Shown here piece by piece: positions 1-11,418 of a stretch of 64,000 nt of DNA. Below the pieces are notes generated by a model that worked only from the letters and a program-made list of their open reading frames with translations, had not been told where the DNA came from and made no database searches. Position 1 is the first letter of the stretch. Every line of letters begins with the position of its first letter. This DNA comes from Apodemus sylvaticus. Its lineage: Eukaryota > Chordata > Mammalia > Rodentia > Muridae. Location of the stretch: NCBI RefSeq assembly GCF_947179515.1, contig NC_067474.1, positions 91,340,824 through 91,404,823 of the forward strand, written 5' to 3'. A program made the position numbers and the translations under genes.

Positions 1-486
1 GTGCAGGTGGCAGAGATCATATATAGAGTGACCATGGTATAGAGAAAGGAGTTTCATCGTAGGGCGGTACAACTTTATGACATTCTTGAGATCCAGAATG
101 GGGAAAGGCCCCAGAGGGTCTATAGGGATGAGACTCTAGCTGAGACTCTAAGCAGTCAGGGGTATGGATCCTGAAGTGGCCACTTCCTGTAGTTAGGCAG
201 GACTCCCAGTGGACAGATGACCATCACCCAGCCACATTGTGTCCTACCTACAAGATATGCAGGAACAAAGATAAAGCAGAGACTGGGGGAATGGCCAAGA
301 AAAGACTGCTCCAACTTGAGACCCATTCCCTGGACAAGAACCTGTCCTTGACACTATTATGGATACTCTGTTATGGTTGCAGGTGGAAATAATTGTCCTC
401 TAAGACTACCTAGAAGCTGCTGGAAAAAGTTGTAGAAACTCACACCCAAACATTAGATGGAGTTCAGAAGTATTATGATGATGGTA

Positions 487-541
<55 letters not shown>

Positions 542-889
542 CCTTTAGATACCTCCCACCTGGGAAGACCAACAAAGTCAACTAATCTGTGCTCTTGAGG
601 AATTGTAGAGTCTGAATCACCAATTAAAGTGGGACCAAGGCCCCTTGAACACATGTTGCTCTTCATGAAGGTCCCGTAACAACTAGAGTAGGTGCTTTCC
701 CTGAGCCTGTTGCCTGCCTGCCTGCCTGTGGATCTCACAGGCTTAAATAGACTGTCTTGTCTGGCCTGAGCCAGAGGATGAACATAGTCTTGCAGCAACT
801 TGATATGCTGCTGGTGGTAGAGGGGGAGTTAGTTGTGGTAACACCAAATTGGGGCTTCCTCTTCTCAAAAAAATATGGGAAAGGTGAAA
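1..889 (+). mobile_element. L1 (Lx-type) 3' UTR, 3' portion of an old LINE-1
   Basis: The segment follows the rodent L1 3' UTR order as I know it: a block around 130-190 (TGAGACTCTAGC, GTGGCCACTTCCTGTAG), a block around 320-370 (GACACTATTATGGATACTCTG), and a block around 568-720 (GAAGACCAACAAAGTCAACT, then the region leading to TGTTGCCTG). There is no coding sequence; it would be the untranslated 3' end of a plus-strand element whose ORFs lie left of the window. It carries many substitutions and an internal microsatellite, so it is old. The left edge is the window edge. The right edge is placed where the LTR-like sequence begins and is uncertain by tens of bases. Confidence 0.75.
474..539 (+). 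repeat. (GAT)n trinucleotide microsatellite
   Basis: A nearly pure GAT/ATG repeat runs through this stretch, inside the L1 3' UTR. It gives a poly-His ORF on the minus strand that is a translation artefact. Confidence 0.95.
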
Positions 890-1190
890 TGTGCGGCAGA
901 TTTGTTTATGTCTCCCCACATAACAGTTTAAACTGTTACGTCTAAAATGGCTTGAGTCAGGGTACTTCACTGGATACCACTTCCAGCACTTGTATATGCT
1001 CTCATTGTGGTTTTGTGGTTTTAGCCTTTATAAACTGACACAGAAAAATGTTTGGGGTCATAGCCTCAGCCCCAGAATTCTGAGCTACATCCCTGATCGA
1101 TCAGTCTTAGGGTGTGCTTTCAATAAACCATGCCTGTCTGACTGAGACTGATGTTTCTGTGGTTTTCAGGGCAACTCATGAACCCAACCA
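886..1190 (+). mobile_element. LTR-like segment of a class II endogenous retrovirus (tentative)
   Basis: The segment begins with TG (near 886), has a TATA-like TTTATAAAC at about 1027 and a polyadenylation signal AATAAA at about 1122, and is followed within about 150 bases by sequence related to retroviral gag in the same orientation. This spacing fits U3-R-U5 of an ERV LTR. I could not identify a tRNA primer-binding site after it, so the right boundary and the exact family are unknown. The call rests mainly on position and on the promoter and poly(A) signals. Confidence 0.45.
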
Positions 1191-1330
1191 GTTCCTAGTA
1201 AAACTAAGGATTAGGACCCCTCATTGAAGCTATAGTGTCACTTCTTAACGAAAATGATGAAAGGTGAATACCGTCACTAGCTTTCCCAGTGATGGGACAA
1301 CAAATGCCAAAAAAAAAAGGTGAAAATTCA
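1191..1330. other. Possible ERV leader, no recognised site
   Basis: This lies between the LTR-like block and the first gag-like codons. I see no primer-binding site, splice donor or packaging signal that can be supported. Confidence 0.3.
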
Positions 1331-2170
1331 CAAAATGAACACCTTGTCTGGAATCCTATAAAAATACAACAGCTTAAACATTTTAAAGAAGAAATAGGAA
1401 CTTATGGTTTCCACTCAACTATGTGAGACATATGTTAAATATATGGGCTCCCTCTTCAAAAAAAAAAAAAAAGGATTATGCCTCCAAGACTGGACAGATG
1501 ACCAGTTGTCCTGGAAGCTATTTCTCAATTACAATAGCTGACATGCGGGAGAGAAGAAGTTGCAATTATGGAAAATTATAGTGTGTCAAAAGGTGTTAAT
1601 ATTATGAAAGATCAATTGTTAGGTGAAGGTCAATTTGCTGATTTAAGACTGTAGATACAATGTGATTATACTCTGTTATTAAACTATGTTCTCTAGTAGC
1701 TTTAAGAGCCTGAGATAAGGAGAAGGAACAAAGATTATGCAAAGCCCCAGAGAGCCTCTTACTGAATTCTTACATAGATTAATGTCTGCTATAAACAGCT
1801 ATATCAGATCCAGATGTGAGACAGGTAGTAATTGAAACTTTAGCTTTCAAAATGCAAATACAGAGTATAAAATGTTCTTAGGTCTTTAAAAGCTCAATCA
1901 GCACCCATGGATGCATGGATTAGAACTACTGCTGCTATTGACCCCATCATCTATGCAATTGGACAAAACCTAGATATCAAAATGACAATTGTTTTAACTG
2001 TGGGAGACTAGGTCATTCGAAAAGGGATTGTAGAGAAGGATTTCCCAGAGACTTTTCTTGAATGTTTCAACCTCTGGAATTTGTAGACAGTGTGGAGTGA
2101 GTATTAGAATAATGAATGCAGATATGCAACAGTTTCAAGATATTGTTCAAAATTATCCCTTACCAATGGG
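1331..2170 (+). pseudogene. Decayed gag (capsid-nucleocapsid) of a class II (betaretrovirus-like) ERV
   Basis: Across several frames the plus strand matches the layout of a betaretrovirus-like Gag. A capsid-like stretch lies at about 1340-1720 and a major-homology-like region at about 1740-1830 (reading roughly PxEPLTEFLxRL). At 1990-2031 there is one clear zinc knuckle of the form C-x2-C-x4-H-x4-C with no stop inside it. In a retrovirus Gag assembles the virion and the knuckle binds the genomic RNA. Here the frame is broken by in-frame stops and shifts (for example before 1720 and after 2031), the N-terminal matrix part is not visible, and no protease or reverse transcriptase follows, so this is a dead fragment. 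The class assignment rests on the capsid pattern and the single well-formed knuckle; the exact family is not determined. Confidence 0.7.
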
Positions 2171-3195
2171 ACATGACTTAAGGGAATGTGTTACACTGGG
2201 GAAGAAGTGATATCTATATTCCACAGGTGATGAAATACTATTAGATCCCTCAAAATTAATAAAGAAACGATCAGAATCAGAGATGCTTCCATATGAAAGA
2301 AAAAGATACAGAAAGACAGAAATATAGATGACATAGAATGCTGACCTCCCTGCATGGGAACAGCTCAACAAACTGGCTGACAAAGGACAGAACATTCACC
2401 ACAATTGCAAACTGGCGATGGACATTTGCTGAAAGATTGCAGTTACGAATGATCATTGCATCAAAGGATATTCACAAGGATATTAAAATTGTTAAGTCTT
2501 TGGGAATGAGAATTGTTTCTGTTGTAAAAGGTAAACTGCCTACAATTTTTGGATTAAACATGATAAAATGTAGAATAATTTTCATGCAGCAATATGGCTG
2601 CTATGACAAGGAATTATATCAAAAGACATAATTTACCTGGAATGTAGACACAACTTGTATTACACTAGGATCTGACTGTAATACAGACACAACTTTAGTA
2701 CATACGTTATTACCTAACAGTGAAGGTAAAGTTAATTTATAGAAGGAAGGAACCGTGTTTGAAAGAGACATCTGAGGTACAAAGTGAGGAATGAGAGTAA
2801 GAGTTTGTGCAATGGATCACATATAGGATACTCTCAACTTTCATGAGAACTGACAGGAAAGAGAGGCTACTTAAGAATACTGGAGAACAGAGTGTGTCAT
2901 ATATGCAGGCCAGTTAAGTGAGTGAAGTTCAGTTAAGTACATCTCTGTAGTTCACTTGAACGCAGTTGAATTCATTTAAGTTCAAACACTTCTATTCCAT
3001 CCACTTTGTGTAATCTTTAAAGATCAGTTCTTAGGATTCAGTGGCAGTATTTCCAAGCAGAGCAATTCTGTGAGAAGCAGAGAGAAGCCAGTTTGAATTA
3101 CTCAGCTTAGCAGATTAGAATGTGCAGAAGCTAGAAACTTCCAGAATTAGGCCTAGGGATAAGTAGACCACAGAAAAAACACTGTGGGCTCAGCA
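2171..3195. other. Sequence downstream of the gag remnant, origin uncertain
   Basis: This may be further ERV-derived sequence. Around 2290-2400 a basic stretch on the plus strand is followed by a short 97-codon open frame (2338-2631), which is compatible with a decayed env leader or unrelated sequence. No protease, reverse transcriptase or second LTR is recognisable. From about 2770 to 3195 I see nothing I can name. Confidence 0.25.
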
Positions 3196-3794
3196 CAGAT
3201 CTATTCCCACAACTAGTGTACGACTCATTTTTTCCCTTTATATGAGGAAATGAAAGGTACATTTATCATGAAGGATTTTCTCTCTCCACATTTTTGCTTC
3301 TCTGGAAAAGTTCTTTTATTCCTGCCACTCAGCTTTAATTTCCTTTGATGGATGTGTGTCATCTTCATTAACTTCACTCAGTTTTGATATCATCAAATAA
3401 CACGTGAATTTCTGCACTAATTTTATGTTGTTGCTTTCATACTTTATTTCTTTAAAATCTACCCTGAACTCCATCAATATAATTTTGATAGATCATCATG
3501 GCCAAGTGGTGCACTCACTTGTCTTAATCAAATATTGTTACTCATGCTAATACAATGTTCACATTTCTAGATAGCTGTTGTTATATAGCGTGATTATGCA
3601 ATAGATAATTTGGGGAAACAAATGTTTTATGTTAAAAATAAACTTATCAATAATGTAAAAACTATGGAATTTGCTCATTTCTGTAAGAAATGTTTCCAAA
3701 GAAAATTTAATGTAGGTCAGATATCAGGCTATGTTTTACAAGCAGAGTTCAATTTTACAATATGACTCTCTCTGTGCCTGTGTTATAAGAATGC
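3196..3794. other. AT-rich sequence with no feature seen
   Basis: No coding frame, SINE, LINE or LTR similarity was recognised on either strand. Confidence 0.5.
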
Positions 3795-3795
3795 A

Positions 3796-4945
3796 TTTTT
3801 TTAAATTTTTTTTATTCAATATAATTTATTTACATTTCAAATGATTTCCCCTTTTCTAGCCCCCCCACTCCCCGAAAGTCCCGTAAGCCCCCTTCTCTTC
3901 CCCTGTCCTCCCATCCACCCCTTCCCACTTCCCCGTTCTGGTTTTGCTGAATACTGTTTCACTGAGTCTTTCCAGAACCAGGGGCCATTCCTCCTTTCTT
4001 CTTGTACCTCATTTGATGTGTGGATTATGTTTTGGGTATTCCAGTTTTCTAGGTTAATATCCACTTATTAGTGAGTGCATACCATGATTCACCTTTTGAG
4101 TCTGGGTTACCTCACTGAGTATGATATTCTCTAGCTCCATCCATTTGCCTAAGAATTTCATGAATTCGTTGTTTCCAATGGCTGAATAGTACTCCATTGT
4201 GTAGATATATCACATTTTTTGCATCCACTCTTCTGTTGAGGGATACCTGGGTTCTTTCCAGCATCTGGCAATTATAAATAGGGCTGCTATGAACATAGTA
4301 GAACATGTATCCTTATTACATGGTGGGGAGTCTTCTGGGTATATGCCCAGGAGTGGTATAGCAGGATCTTCTGGAAGTGAGGTGCCCAGTTTTCGGAGGA
4401 ACCTCCAGACTAATTTCCAGAGTGGTTGTACCAATTTGCAACCCCACCAGCAGTGGAGGAGTGTTCCTCTTTCTCCACACCCTCTCCAACACCTGCTGTC
4501 TCCTGAATTTTTAATCTTAGCCATTCTGACTGGTGTAAGATGAAATCTTAGGGTTGTTTTGATTTGCATTTCCCTAATGACTAATGAAGTTGAGCATTTT
4601 TTAAGATGCTTCTCCGCCATCCGAAGTTCTTCAGGTGAGAATTCTTTGTTTAACTCTGTACCCCATTTTTTAATAGGGTTGTTTGGTTTTCTGGAGTCTA
4701 ACTTCTTGAGTTCTTTATATATATTGGATATTAGCCCTCTATCTGATGTAGGATTGGTGAAGATCTTTTCCCAATTTGTTGGTTGCCGATTTGTCCTCTT
4801 GATGGTGTCCTTTGCCTTACAGGAACTTTGTAATTTTATGAGGTCCCATTTGTCAATTCTTGCTCTTAGAGCATACGCTATTGGTGTTCTGTTCAGAAAC
4901 TTTCTCCCTGTACCGATGTCCTCAAGGGTCTTCCCCAGTTTTGTG
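3796..4945 (-). mobile_element. 5'-truncated L1 (ORF2 C-terminus and 3' UTR)
   Basis: Read on the minus strand the order is ORF2 C-terminal coding, stop, G-rich 3' UTR, poly(A) (poly-T at about 3796-3813). The cysteine-rich C-terminal motif of ORF2 (C-x3-C-x7-H-x4-C) is readable in the minus-strand frame at 4210-4620. The 5' end is cut inside ORF2 at about 4940, where similarity to the other copies stops after CTTCCCCAGTTT. It is close in sequence to copies 2 and 3, so it is a fairly young truncated insertion. A possible diverged TSD is discussed among the rejected items. Confidence 0.9.
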
Positions 4946-5065
4946 TCTTTCCTTATAAATTAAGGATGCCAATGAGATATGCCATGTGTAGAAAAGGAGC
5001 TGCCATACAATTATCAGCAAAATGAGCTTTATTACAGAAGACCAAAAAGGGCTGAGGATTGTTCT

Positions 5066-5165
5066 GGGTGGTGTTATGTCAATTTGACACATAAACTAAA
5101 GTTATCTGAAAGGAAGGAACCTCAATTGATAAAATGCCCCCATAGGGCCAGCTGTAAGTAGCTAA
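5066..5165 (+). mobile_element. Fragment of a rodent MaLR-like LTR (family name tentative)
   Basis: The text TGTCAATTTGACAC followed by an AACCTCAATTGA-type motif is the opening of a common rodent repeat of about 400 bp, seen more completely at 14985, 58588 and 12206 (reverse). It is a short 5' fragment. I believe it is MaLR-like because complete copies carry AATAAACCCTTTC near their 3' end, but the family name is from memory. Confidence 0.6.
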
Positions 5166-5179
5166 ATACCAAATTTGTC

Positions 5180-5365
5180 TTTCCTGGATTACCTCACGTA
5201 GAATGATCTATCTAGGTCTATCTTTAAGGTCTATACATTTACCTGTGAATTTCATATTATCATTTTTTCTAACAATTGAGTAGTACTATATGTGTAATGT
5301 ACTGTAATTTCTTAATCCATTTTTCAGCTGAGGAACACTTAGATTCTTTTTAGTCTATTGTAACA
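5180..5365 (-). mobile_element. Old L1 ORF2 C-terminal fragment
   Basis: On the minus strand the sequence follows the end of L1 ORF2: the GGTTACCTCAC-type block appears as GATTACCTCACGTAG at about 5188, and TTGAGTAGTACTAT at about 5276 corresponds to the conserved TGGAGTATTACTCA region. It is strongly diverged and lacks the rest of the element. Confidence 0.6.
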
Positions 5366-5399
5366 TTTTAGATTGTGTTTAGTAGATATTTCGGGAAAG

Positions 5400-5418
5400 G
5401 CTTCTTTCCTTCTTTCCT

Positions 5419-5462
<44 letters not shown>

Positions 5463-5547
5463 TCATCTGTCTTCCTTTCTTTTTCCATTTTCTTTCCTTC
5501 CTTTCTTCCCTTCTCCCTTATTTTCTTCTTTCTTCCTTTCTTTTTAA
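5400..5547 (+). repeat. (TTTC)n pyrimidine tract
   Basis: A pure TTTC tetranucleotide core at about 5420-5463 is flanked by degenerate CTTT/CCTT repeats. The 71-codon ORF over it is a Ser/Phe/Leu artefact. Confidence 0.95.
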
Positions 5548-5554
5548 AGTAAAG

Positions 5555-5663
5555 GGAGGAGGAATGAATCTAAGTCTCGGGGAGATGTGAAGTGGGGCAA
5601 GGGACTTGGAGGAATAGAAGGAGGAGAACCTTTGCTCAGGGTGTAATGCATGAGAAAAGAATT
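5555..5663 (+). mobile_element. Probable 3' tail of an older L1
   Basis: A purine-rich segment ending in AGAATTAAAGAAAA resembles the last part of an Lx-type L1 3' UTR. It directly abuts the TSD of the full-length L1 on its right. There is no coding content, and the call rests on composition and remembered motif order only. Confidence 0.4.
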
Positions 5664-5676
5664 AAAGAAAACAATG
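5664..5676. repeat. Left TSD of L1 copy 1
   Basis: AAAGAAAACAATG occurs here and again at 11676-11688, exactly flanking the L1. This is a 13-bp perfect direct repeat. Confidence 0.9.
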
Positions 5677-6329
5677 AGACAGAGCTTAGGTTCCAGTCCT
5701 GAGGCCTCTGGCAGGAGCCCTCAGATCTCTCTGCTTCCGGATCCAGATCAGCCTGGGCAGCAACTCCACATCTCCAGGTCCTGCAAGAGGCAAGAGGGGC
5801 TTTTGGGAGGACAGTTGGGAGAATTCAGTGTGATCTGGTGAATCCAGCAGGCCCCAGCAGGAGCCTTCAGGTGTCTGCATTAGGATCTGAACAGCCTGGG
5901 CCACAGCACTCGGTCTCCAGGAAGTGCGGGAGACCTAGTGTGCACCCAGAGGCAGTCTGGGAGCACACAGCTTGCTCCAGTGGCACAGAGCTTAGGTTCC
6001 AGTCCTGAGGCCTCTGGCGGGAGACCTCAGATCGCTCCACTTCCAAATCCAGATCAGCCTGGGCAGCAATGCCACATCTCCAGGTCCTGCAAGAGGCAAG
6101 AGGGGCTTCCGGGAGGCCAGCTGGGAGAAGTCGGTGTGCTCTGGTGAATACAGCAGGCCCCGGCAGGAGCCTTCAGGTGTCTGCTTCAGGATCTGAACAA
6201 CCTGGGCAACAGCACCCTGTCTCCAGGCAATGCAGGAGGTAAGCTGTGCACCAGAGGCCACCTGAGAAGAGGCAGCTTGCACTGGTGAGTCCAGCATTGA
6301 CAAGACCAACTAACCCCAGTGAGAACTAG
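5677..6329 (+). promoter_or_regulatory. L1 copy 1 5' UTR: two tandem promoter-type units
   Basis: The motif CAGAGCTTAGGTTCCAGTCC occurs at 5680 and again at 5986, giving a period of 306 bp. Both units share the blocks CTCCAGGTCCTGCAAGAGGC and CAGGAGCCTTCAGGTGTCTG. The second unit runs into the ORF1 start at 6330. L1 5' UTRs contain the internal RNA polymerase II promoter, so these are presumably promoter units. Copy 3 has one such unit and copy 2 has an unrelated type. Confidence 0.8.
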
Positions 6330-7537
6330 ATGGCAAAAGGCAAACGCAGGAACATCACTAACAGAAATCAAGGCAATATGACAACATCTGAACCCAATTC
6401 TCCTTTAACAGCATGTCCTGGATACCTCATCACACCAGTAAAACAAGACATGGATTTAAAATCACTGGTCATGATGCTGGTACAGGAACACATGAAGGAC
6501 ATACTTAAAGAAATTCAAGAGAAAATGGATGAAAAGTTAGAAGCCCTTGCAAGGGAAACACAAAAATCATTGAAAGAAATTCAGGAGAATACAAAAGCCA
6601 ATAATGAGGAAACACAAAAAACACTTAAAGAAATACAGGAGAACTTTGGTCAACAGGCCGAGGTCATGAAAGAGAAAACACAAAAATCTCTTAAACAATT
6701 ACAGGAAAGCACAAACGACCAAGTGAAGGCGCTAAGCAAAACCATCCATAATCTAAAATCCGAAGTAGAAACAACTAAGAAAACTCAAAGGGAGACAAAT
6801 TTGGAGATAGAAAGCCTTGGGAAGAAATCAGGGGACATAGATGCAAATAACAAAAAAACACAAGAGATAGAAGAAAGAATCTCAGATGCTGAAGATACCA
6901 TAGAAACCATGGACTCAACAGTTAAAGAAAATGCAAAATGCAAAAAGCTTGTAACCCAAAATATCCAGGAAATTCAGGACACAGTGAAAGGACCAAACCT
7001 AAGGATTATAAGCATAGATGAGAGTGAAGATTTACAACATTTACAACTTAAAGGGCCAGCAAATATCTTCAATAAAATTATGGAAGAAAACTTCCCTAAC
7101 CTAGAGAGATGCCCATGAATATACAAGAAGCATACAGAACTCCAAAAAGACTGGACCAGAACCGAAATACTTCCCGTCACATAATAATCAAAACACCATA
7201 TGTACTAAACAAAGAAAGAATATTAAAGGCAGTAAGAGAAAAAGGCCAAGTAACATATAAAGGAAGACCTATCAGAATCACAGCAGACTTTTCACCTGAG
7301 CCTATGAAGGCTAGAAGATCCTGGGCAGATCTCCTGCAGACTCTAAGAGAACACAAATGCCAACCAAAACTACTATATCCAGCAAAACTCTCAATGACCA
7401 TAGATGGAGAAACTAAGATATTTCATGACAAAAACAAGTTTACCCAATATCTATACACAAGCCCAGCCCTACAAAGGATAATAGGAAGAAAACAGCAATA
7501 CAAGGAGGGAAACTTCACCCTGGAAAAAGCAAGATAG
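6330..7537 (+). pseudogene. L1 ORF1 (RNA-binding chaperone), frameshifted
   Basis: The start is ATG at 6330 (MAKGKRRN), as in copy 3. The first frame runs to 7118 and encodes the N-terminus and a long Glu/Lys-rich coiled coil with ETQKSLKEIQEN-type repeats at about 6555-6720. The second frame, 7109-7537, encodes the C-terminal RNA-recognition-like and C-terminal domains, ending in a Leu-Glu-Lys-Ala-Arg-type tail. Compared with copy 3, bases are missing in the GAGAGAG run near 7107, which shifts the frame. In L1 the ORF1 protein trimerises through the coiled coil and coats L1 RNA. ORF2 begins about 60 bp downstream, the usual rodent spacing. The protein cannot be made intact. Confidence 0.95.
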
Positions 7538-7596
7538 TAACCTTTCATCAAACCCAAAAGAAGTTAACCAATCAAATTTAAAAAATAACATCAAAA

Positions 7597-10500
7597 ATGA
7601 CAAGAAGTAGGAATCACTATTCCTTAATATCTCTTAACATCAATGGACTCAATGTCCCAATAAAAAGACATAGACTAACCGACTGGATACATAAACAGGA
7701 CCCTACATTTTGCTGCATACAGGAAACATACCTCAGGGTCAAAGACAAACAGTACCTTAGAGTAAAAGGCTGGAAGACCATTTTACAAGCAAATGGTCTC
7801 AGGAAACAAGCTGGAGTAGCCATTTTAATATCAGATAAAATTGACTTTCAACCCAAAGTCATCAAAAGAGACTCTGAGGGACACTTCTTGTTGGTCAAAG
7901 GAAAAATACAACAAGAAGAACTCTCAATCCTGAACATATATGCTCCAAATGCAAGGGCACCCTCATTCATAAAAGACACTTTATTAAAGCTCAAAGCACA
8001 CATTGCACTTAACACAATAATTGTGGGTGACTTCAACACTGCACTTTCCTCAATGGACCGATCAGGGAAACAGAAACTAAACAGGGACACAATGAAATTA
8101 ATTAAAGCTTTGGACCAATTAGATTTAACAGATATATATAGAACATTCTATCCTAAAGCAAAAGAATATAACTTTTTCTCAGCACCTCATGGTACCTTCT
8201 CCAAAATCGACCATATAATTGGTCACAAGACAGACCTCAACAAATATAAGAAGATCGAACTAATCCCATGCCTCCTATCAGATCACTATGGAGTAAAAGT
8301 GGTCTTAAATAGCAACAAAAACAACAGAAAACCCACATATACTTGGACACTGAACAATATTCTACTCAATGATACCTTGGTCAAGAAAGTAATAAAGAAA
8401 GAAATTAAAGACTTTTTAGAACTTAATGAAAATGAAGACACAACATACCCAAATCTATGGGACACAATGAAAGCAGTGCTAAGAGGAAAACTCATAGCCC
8501 TGAGTGCCTCCAAAAAGAAAATGGAGAGAACATATACTAGCAGCTTAATGATACACCTGAAAGCCCTGGAACAAAAAGAAGCTATTTCACCCAGGAGGAG
8601 TAGAAGGCAGGAAATCATCAAACTCAGGGCCGAAATCAATCAAGTAGAAACAAAGAGAACCATACAAAGTATCAACAAAACCAGGAGCTAGTTCTTTGAG
8701 AAAATCAACAAGATAGAAAAACCCTTAGCCAGACTAACCAAAGGACACAGAGACAGTATCCAGATTAACAAATTTAGAAATGAAAAGGGAGATATAACAA
8801 CAGAAACTGAGGAAATTCAAAAAATCATTAGATCCTACTACAAAAGCCTTTACTCAACACAACTGGAGAATCTGGAGGAAATGGACAGTTTCCTAGACAG
8901 ATATCCAACACCAAAACTAAATCAGGATCAAATAGATCAACTAAACAGTCCCATAACACCTGAAGAAACAAAAAGGGTCATAGAAAGTATCCCAGTCAAA
9001 AAAAGCACGGGACCAGATGGCTTCAGTGCAGAGTTCTATCAGACCTTCATAGAAGACCTAACACCAATACTCTTCAAACTATTCCACAAAATAGAAACAG
9101 AAGTAACTCTACCCAACTCATTCTATGAAGCCACAATTTTGCTGATACCAAAACCATACCAAGATCCAACAAAGAAAGAGAACTTCAGGCCAATTTCTAT
9201 TATGAATATTGATGCAAAAATACTTAATAAAATTCTTGCCAGCTGAATCCAAGAACACATCAAAACGATCATCCACCATGGTCAAGTAGGCTTCATCCCA
9301 GGGATGCAGGGATGGTTCAATATAAGGAAATCCATCAATGCTATCCACTACATAAACAAACTCATAGAAAAAACCACATGATCATCTCATTAGATGCAGA
9401 AAAGCATTTGACAAAATCCAGCATCCTTTCATGCTAAAAGTATTGGAAAGAACAGGAATTCAAGGCCCATACCTAAACATCATTAAAGCAATATACAGCA
9501 AACCGGTAGCCAACATCAAACTAAATGGAGAGAAGCTTGAAGCAATCCCACTAAATCAAGGACTAGACAAGGCTGTCCACTCTCTCCATATGTTTTCAAT
9601 ATAGTACTTGAAGTTCTAGCGAGAGCAATTAGACAAGATAAGGAGGTCAAGGGGATACAAATTGGAAAGGAAGAAGTCAAATTATCACTATTTGCAGATG
9701 ACCTGATAGTCTACTTAAGTGACCTGAAAACCTCCACCAGAGAACTCCTACAGCTGATAAACAACTTCAGCAAAGTGGCTGGTTATAAAATCAACTCAAG
9801 CAAATCAGTTCCCTTCCTATACTCAAAGGATAAGCAGGCTGAGAAAGAAGTTAGGGAAATGACACCCTTCAAAATAGCCACAAACAATATAAAGTATCTT
9901 GGTGTGACTCTAATCAAGCAAGTGAAAAATCTATATGACAAGAACTTCAGGTCTATGAAGCAGGAAATCGAAGAAGACCTCAGAAAATGGAAAAATCTGC
10001 CATGCTCGTGGATTGGCAGAATTAATATAGTTAAAATGGCCATCTTGCCAAAAGTGATCTACAGTTTCAATGCAATCCCCATCAAAATCCCAACACAGTT
10101 CTTTACAGAGTTAGAAAAAGCAATTCTCAAATTCATCTGGAATAACAAGAAACCCAGGAAAGCTAAAACTATTCTCAACACCAAAAGAAATTCTGGGGGA
10201 ATCAGTATCCCTGACTTTAAGCAATACTACAGAGCAATAGTGTTAAAAACTGCATGGTATTGGCATAGTGAAGGGACAAGTGGACCAATGGAATAGAATT
10301 GAAGATCCAGAAATGAATCCAAACACCTATGGTCACTTGATCTTCGACAAAGGACCCAACAACATCCAGTGGAAAAAAAGATAGCCTTTTCAACAAATGG
10401 CGTTGGTTCAATTGGAAGTCAGCATGCAGAAGAATGCGAATTGATCCATTCTTATCTTCATGTACTAAACTTCACTCCAAGTGAATCAAGGACCTCCATT

Positions 10501-11418
10501 TAAAATCAGACACACTGAAACTAATAGAAAAGAAACTGGGGAAGACCCTTGAGGACATGGACACATGGGAAAAGTTCCTGAACAGATCACCAATAGCTTA
10601 TGCTTTAAGATCAAGAATTGACAAATGGGACCTCATAAAATTACGAAGTTTCTGTAAGGCAAAGGACACTGTTAAAAGGACAAAACCGCAACCATCAAAT
10701 TGGGAAAGGATATTCACCAACCCCACATTTGATAGTGGGCTAATATCCAATATATACAAAGAACTCAAGAAGTTAGACCCCAGGGAACCAAATAACCCTA
10801 TTAAAAATGGGTTACAGATCTAAACAAAGAATTTTCACCTGAAGAAATTCAGATGGCCGAGAGGCACCTTAAGAAGTGCTCAACATTATTAGTCATTAGG
10901 GAAATGCATATCAAAACAACCCTGATATTTCACCTTACACCAGTCAGAATCGCTAAGATCAAAATCTCAGGAGACAGTAGGTGTTGGCAAGGATGTGGAG
11001 AAAGAGGAACACTCCTCCACTGCTGGTGGGGCTGCAAGATTGTACAACCACTGTGGAAATCAGTCTGGAGGTTCCTCAGAAAACTGGGCATGAGACTTCC
11101 AGAGGACCCTGCTATACCTCTCCTGGGCATATACCCAAAGGATTCCCCGGCATGCAATAAAGACACATGCTCCATTATGTTCATAGCAGCCTTATTTATA
11201 ATAGCCAGAAGATGGAAAAACCCAGATGCCCCTCAAAGGAGGAATGGATACAGAAAATGTGGTATATTTACACAATGGAATACTACTCAGCAATTAAAAA
11301 CAATGAATTCACAAAATTTTTAGGCAAATGGTTTGATCTGGAAAATATCATCCTAAGCGAGATAACCCAATCACAAAAGAATACACATGGAATGCAATCT
11401 CTGATAAGTGGATATTAA
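7597..11418 (+). pseudogene. L1 ORF2 (endonuclease-reverse transcriptase), multiply broken
   Basis: The ATG at 7597 starts the apurinic-type endonuclease domain (residues 1 to about 240; QET, VGDFNT and SDHYG motifs are readable in 7597-8691). The reverse transcriptase follows, with the FADD core at 9691-9702. The C-terminal cysteine motif C-x3-C-x7-H-x4-C is at 10982-11035. Breaks: a TAG at about 8689 where copy 3 reads through; a TGA at about 9243 where copy 3 has CGA; frame shifts near 9365 and 9550; further shifts near 10280-10440 and 10820. The final stop is TAA at 11416-11418, as expected. The intact family protein is about 1,280 residues and nicks DNA at TTTT/AA sites to prime cDNA synthesis. 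In the endonuclease the usual QETH reads QETY. Confidence 0.95.

Noticed and set aside
406..798. 130-codon minus-strand ORF with a poly-His stretch
   Set aside because: It is the antisense of an L1 3' UTR and the His run is the translated (GAT)n microsatellite.
4289..4963. Plus-strand ORFs opposite L1 ORF2, also at 20627, 22348, 23512, 25369 and 45846 (opposite strand)
   Set aside because: They recur wherever L1 ORF2 or ORF1 occurs and are antisense shadows of those coding regions.
3783..4970. Possible TSD (TAAGAATGC at 3787 and TAAGGATGC at 4961) for the L1 at 3796
   Set aside because: Short and imperfect for a fairly young element, and about 15 unexplained bases lie between the L1 edge and the right copy.
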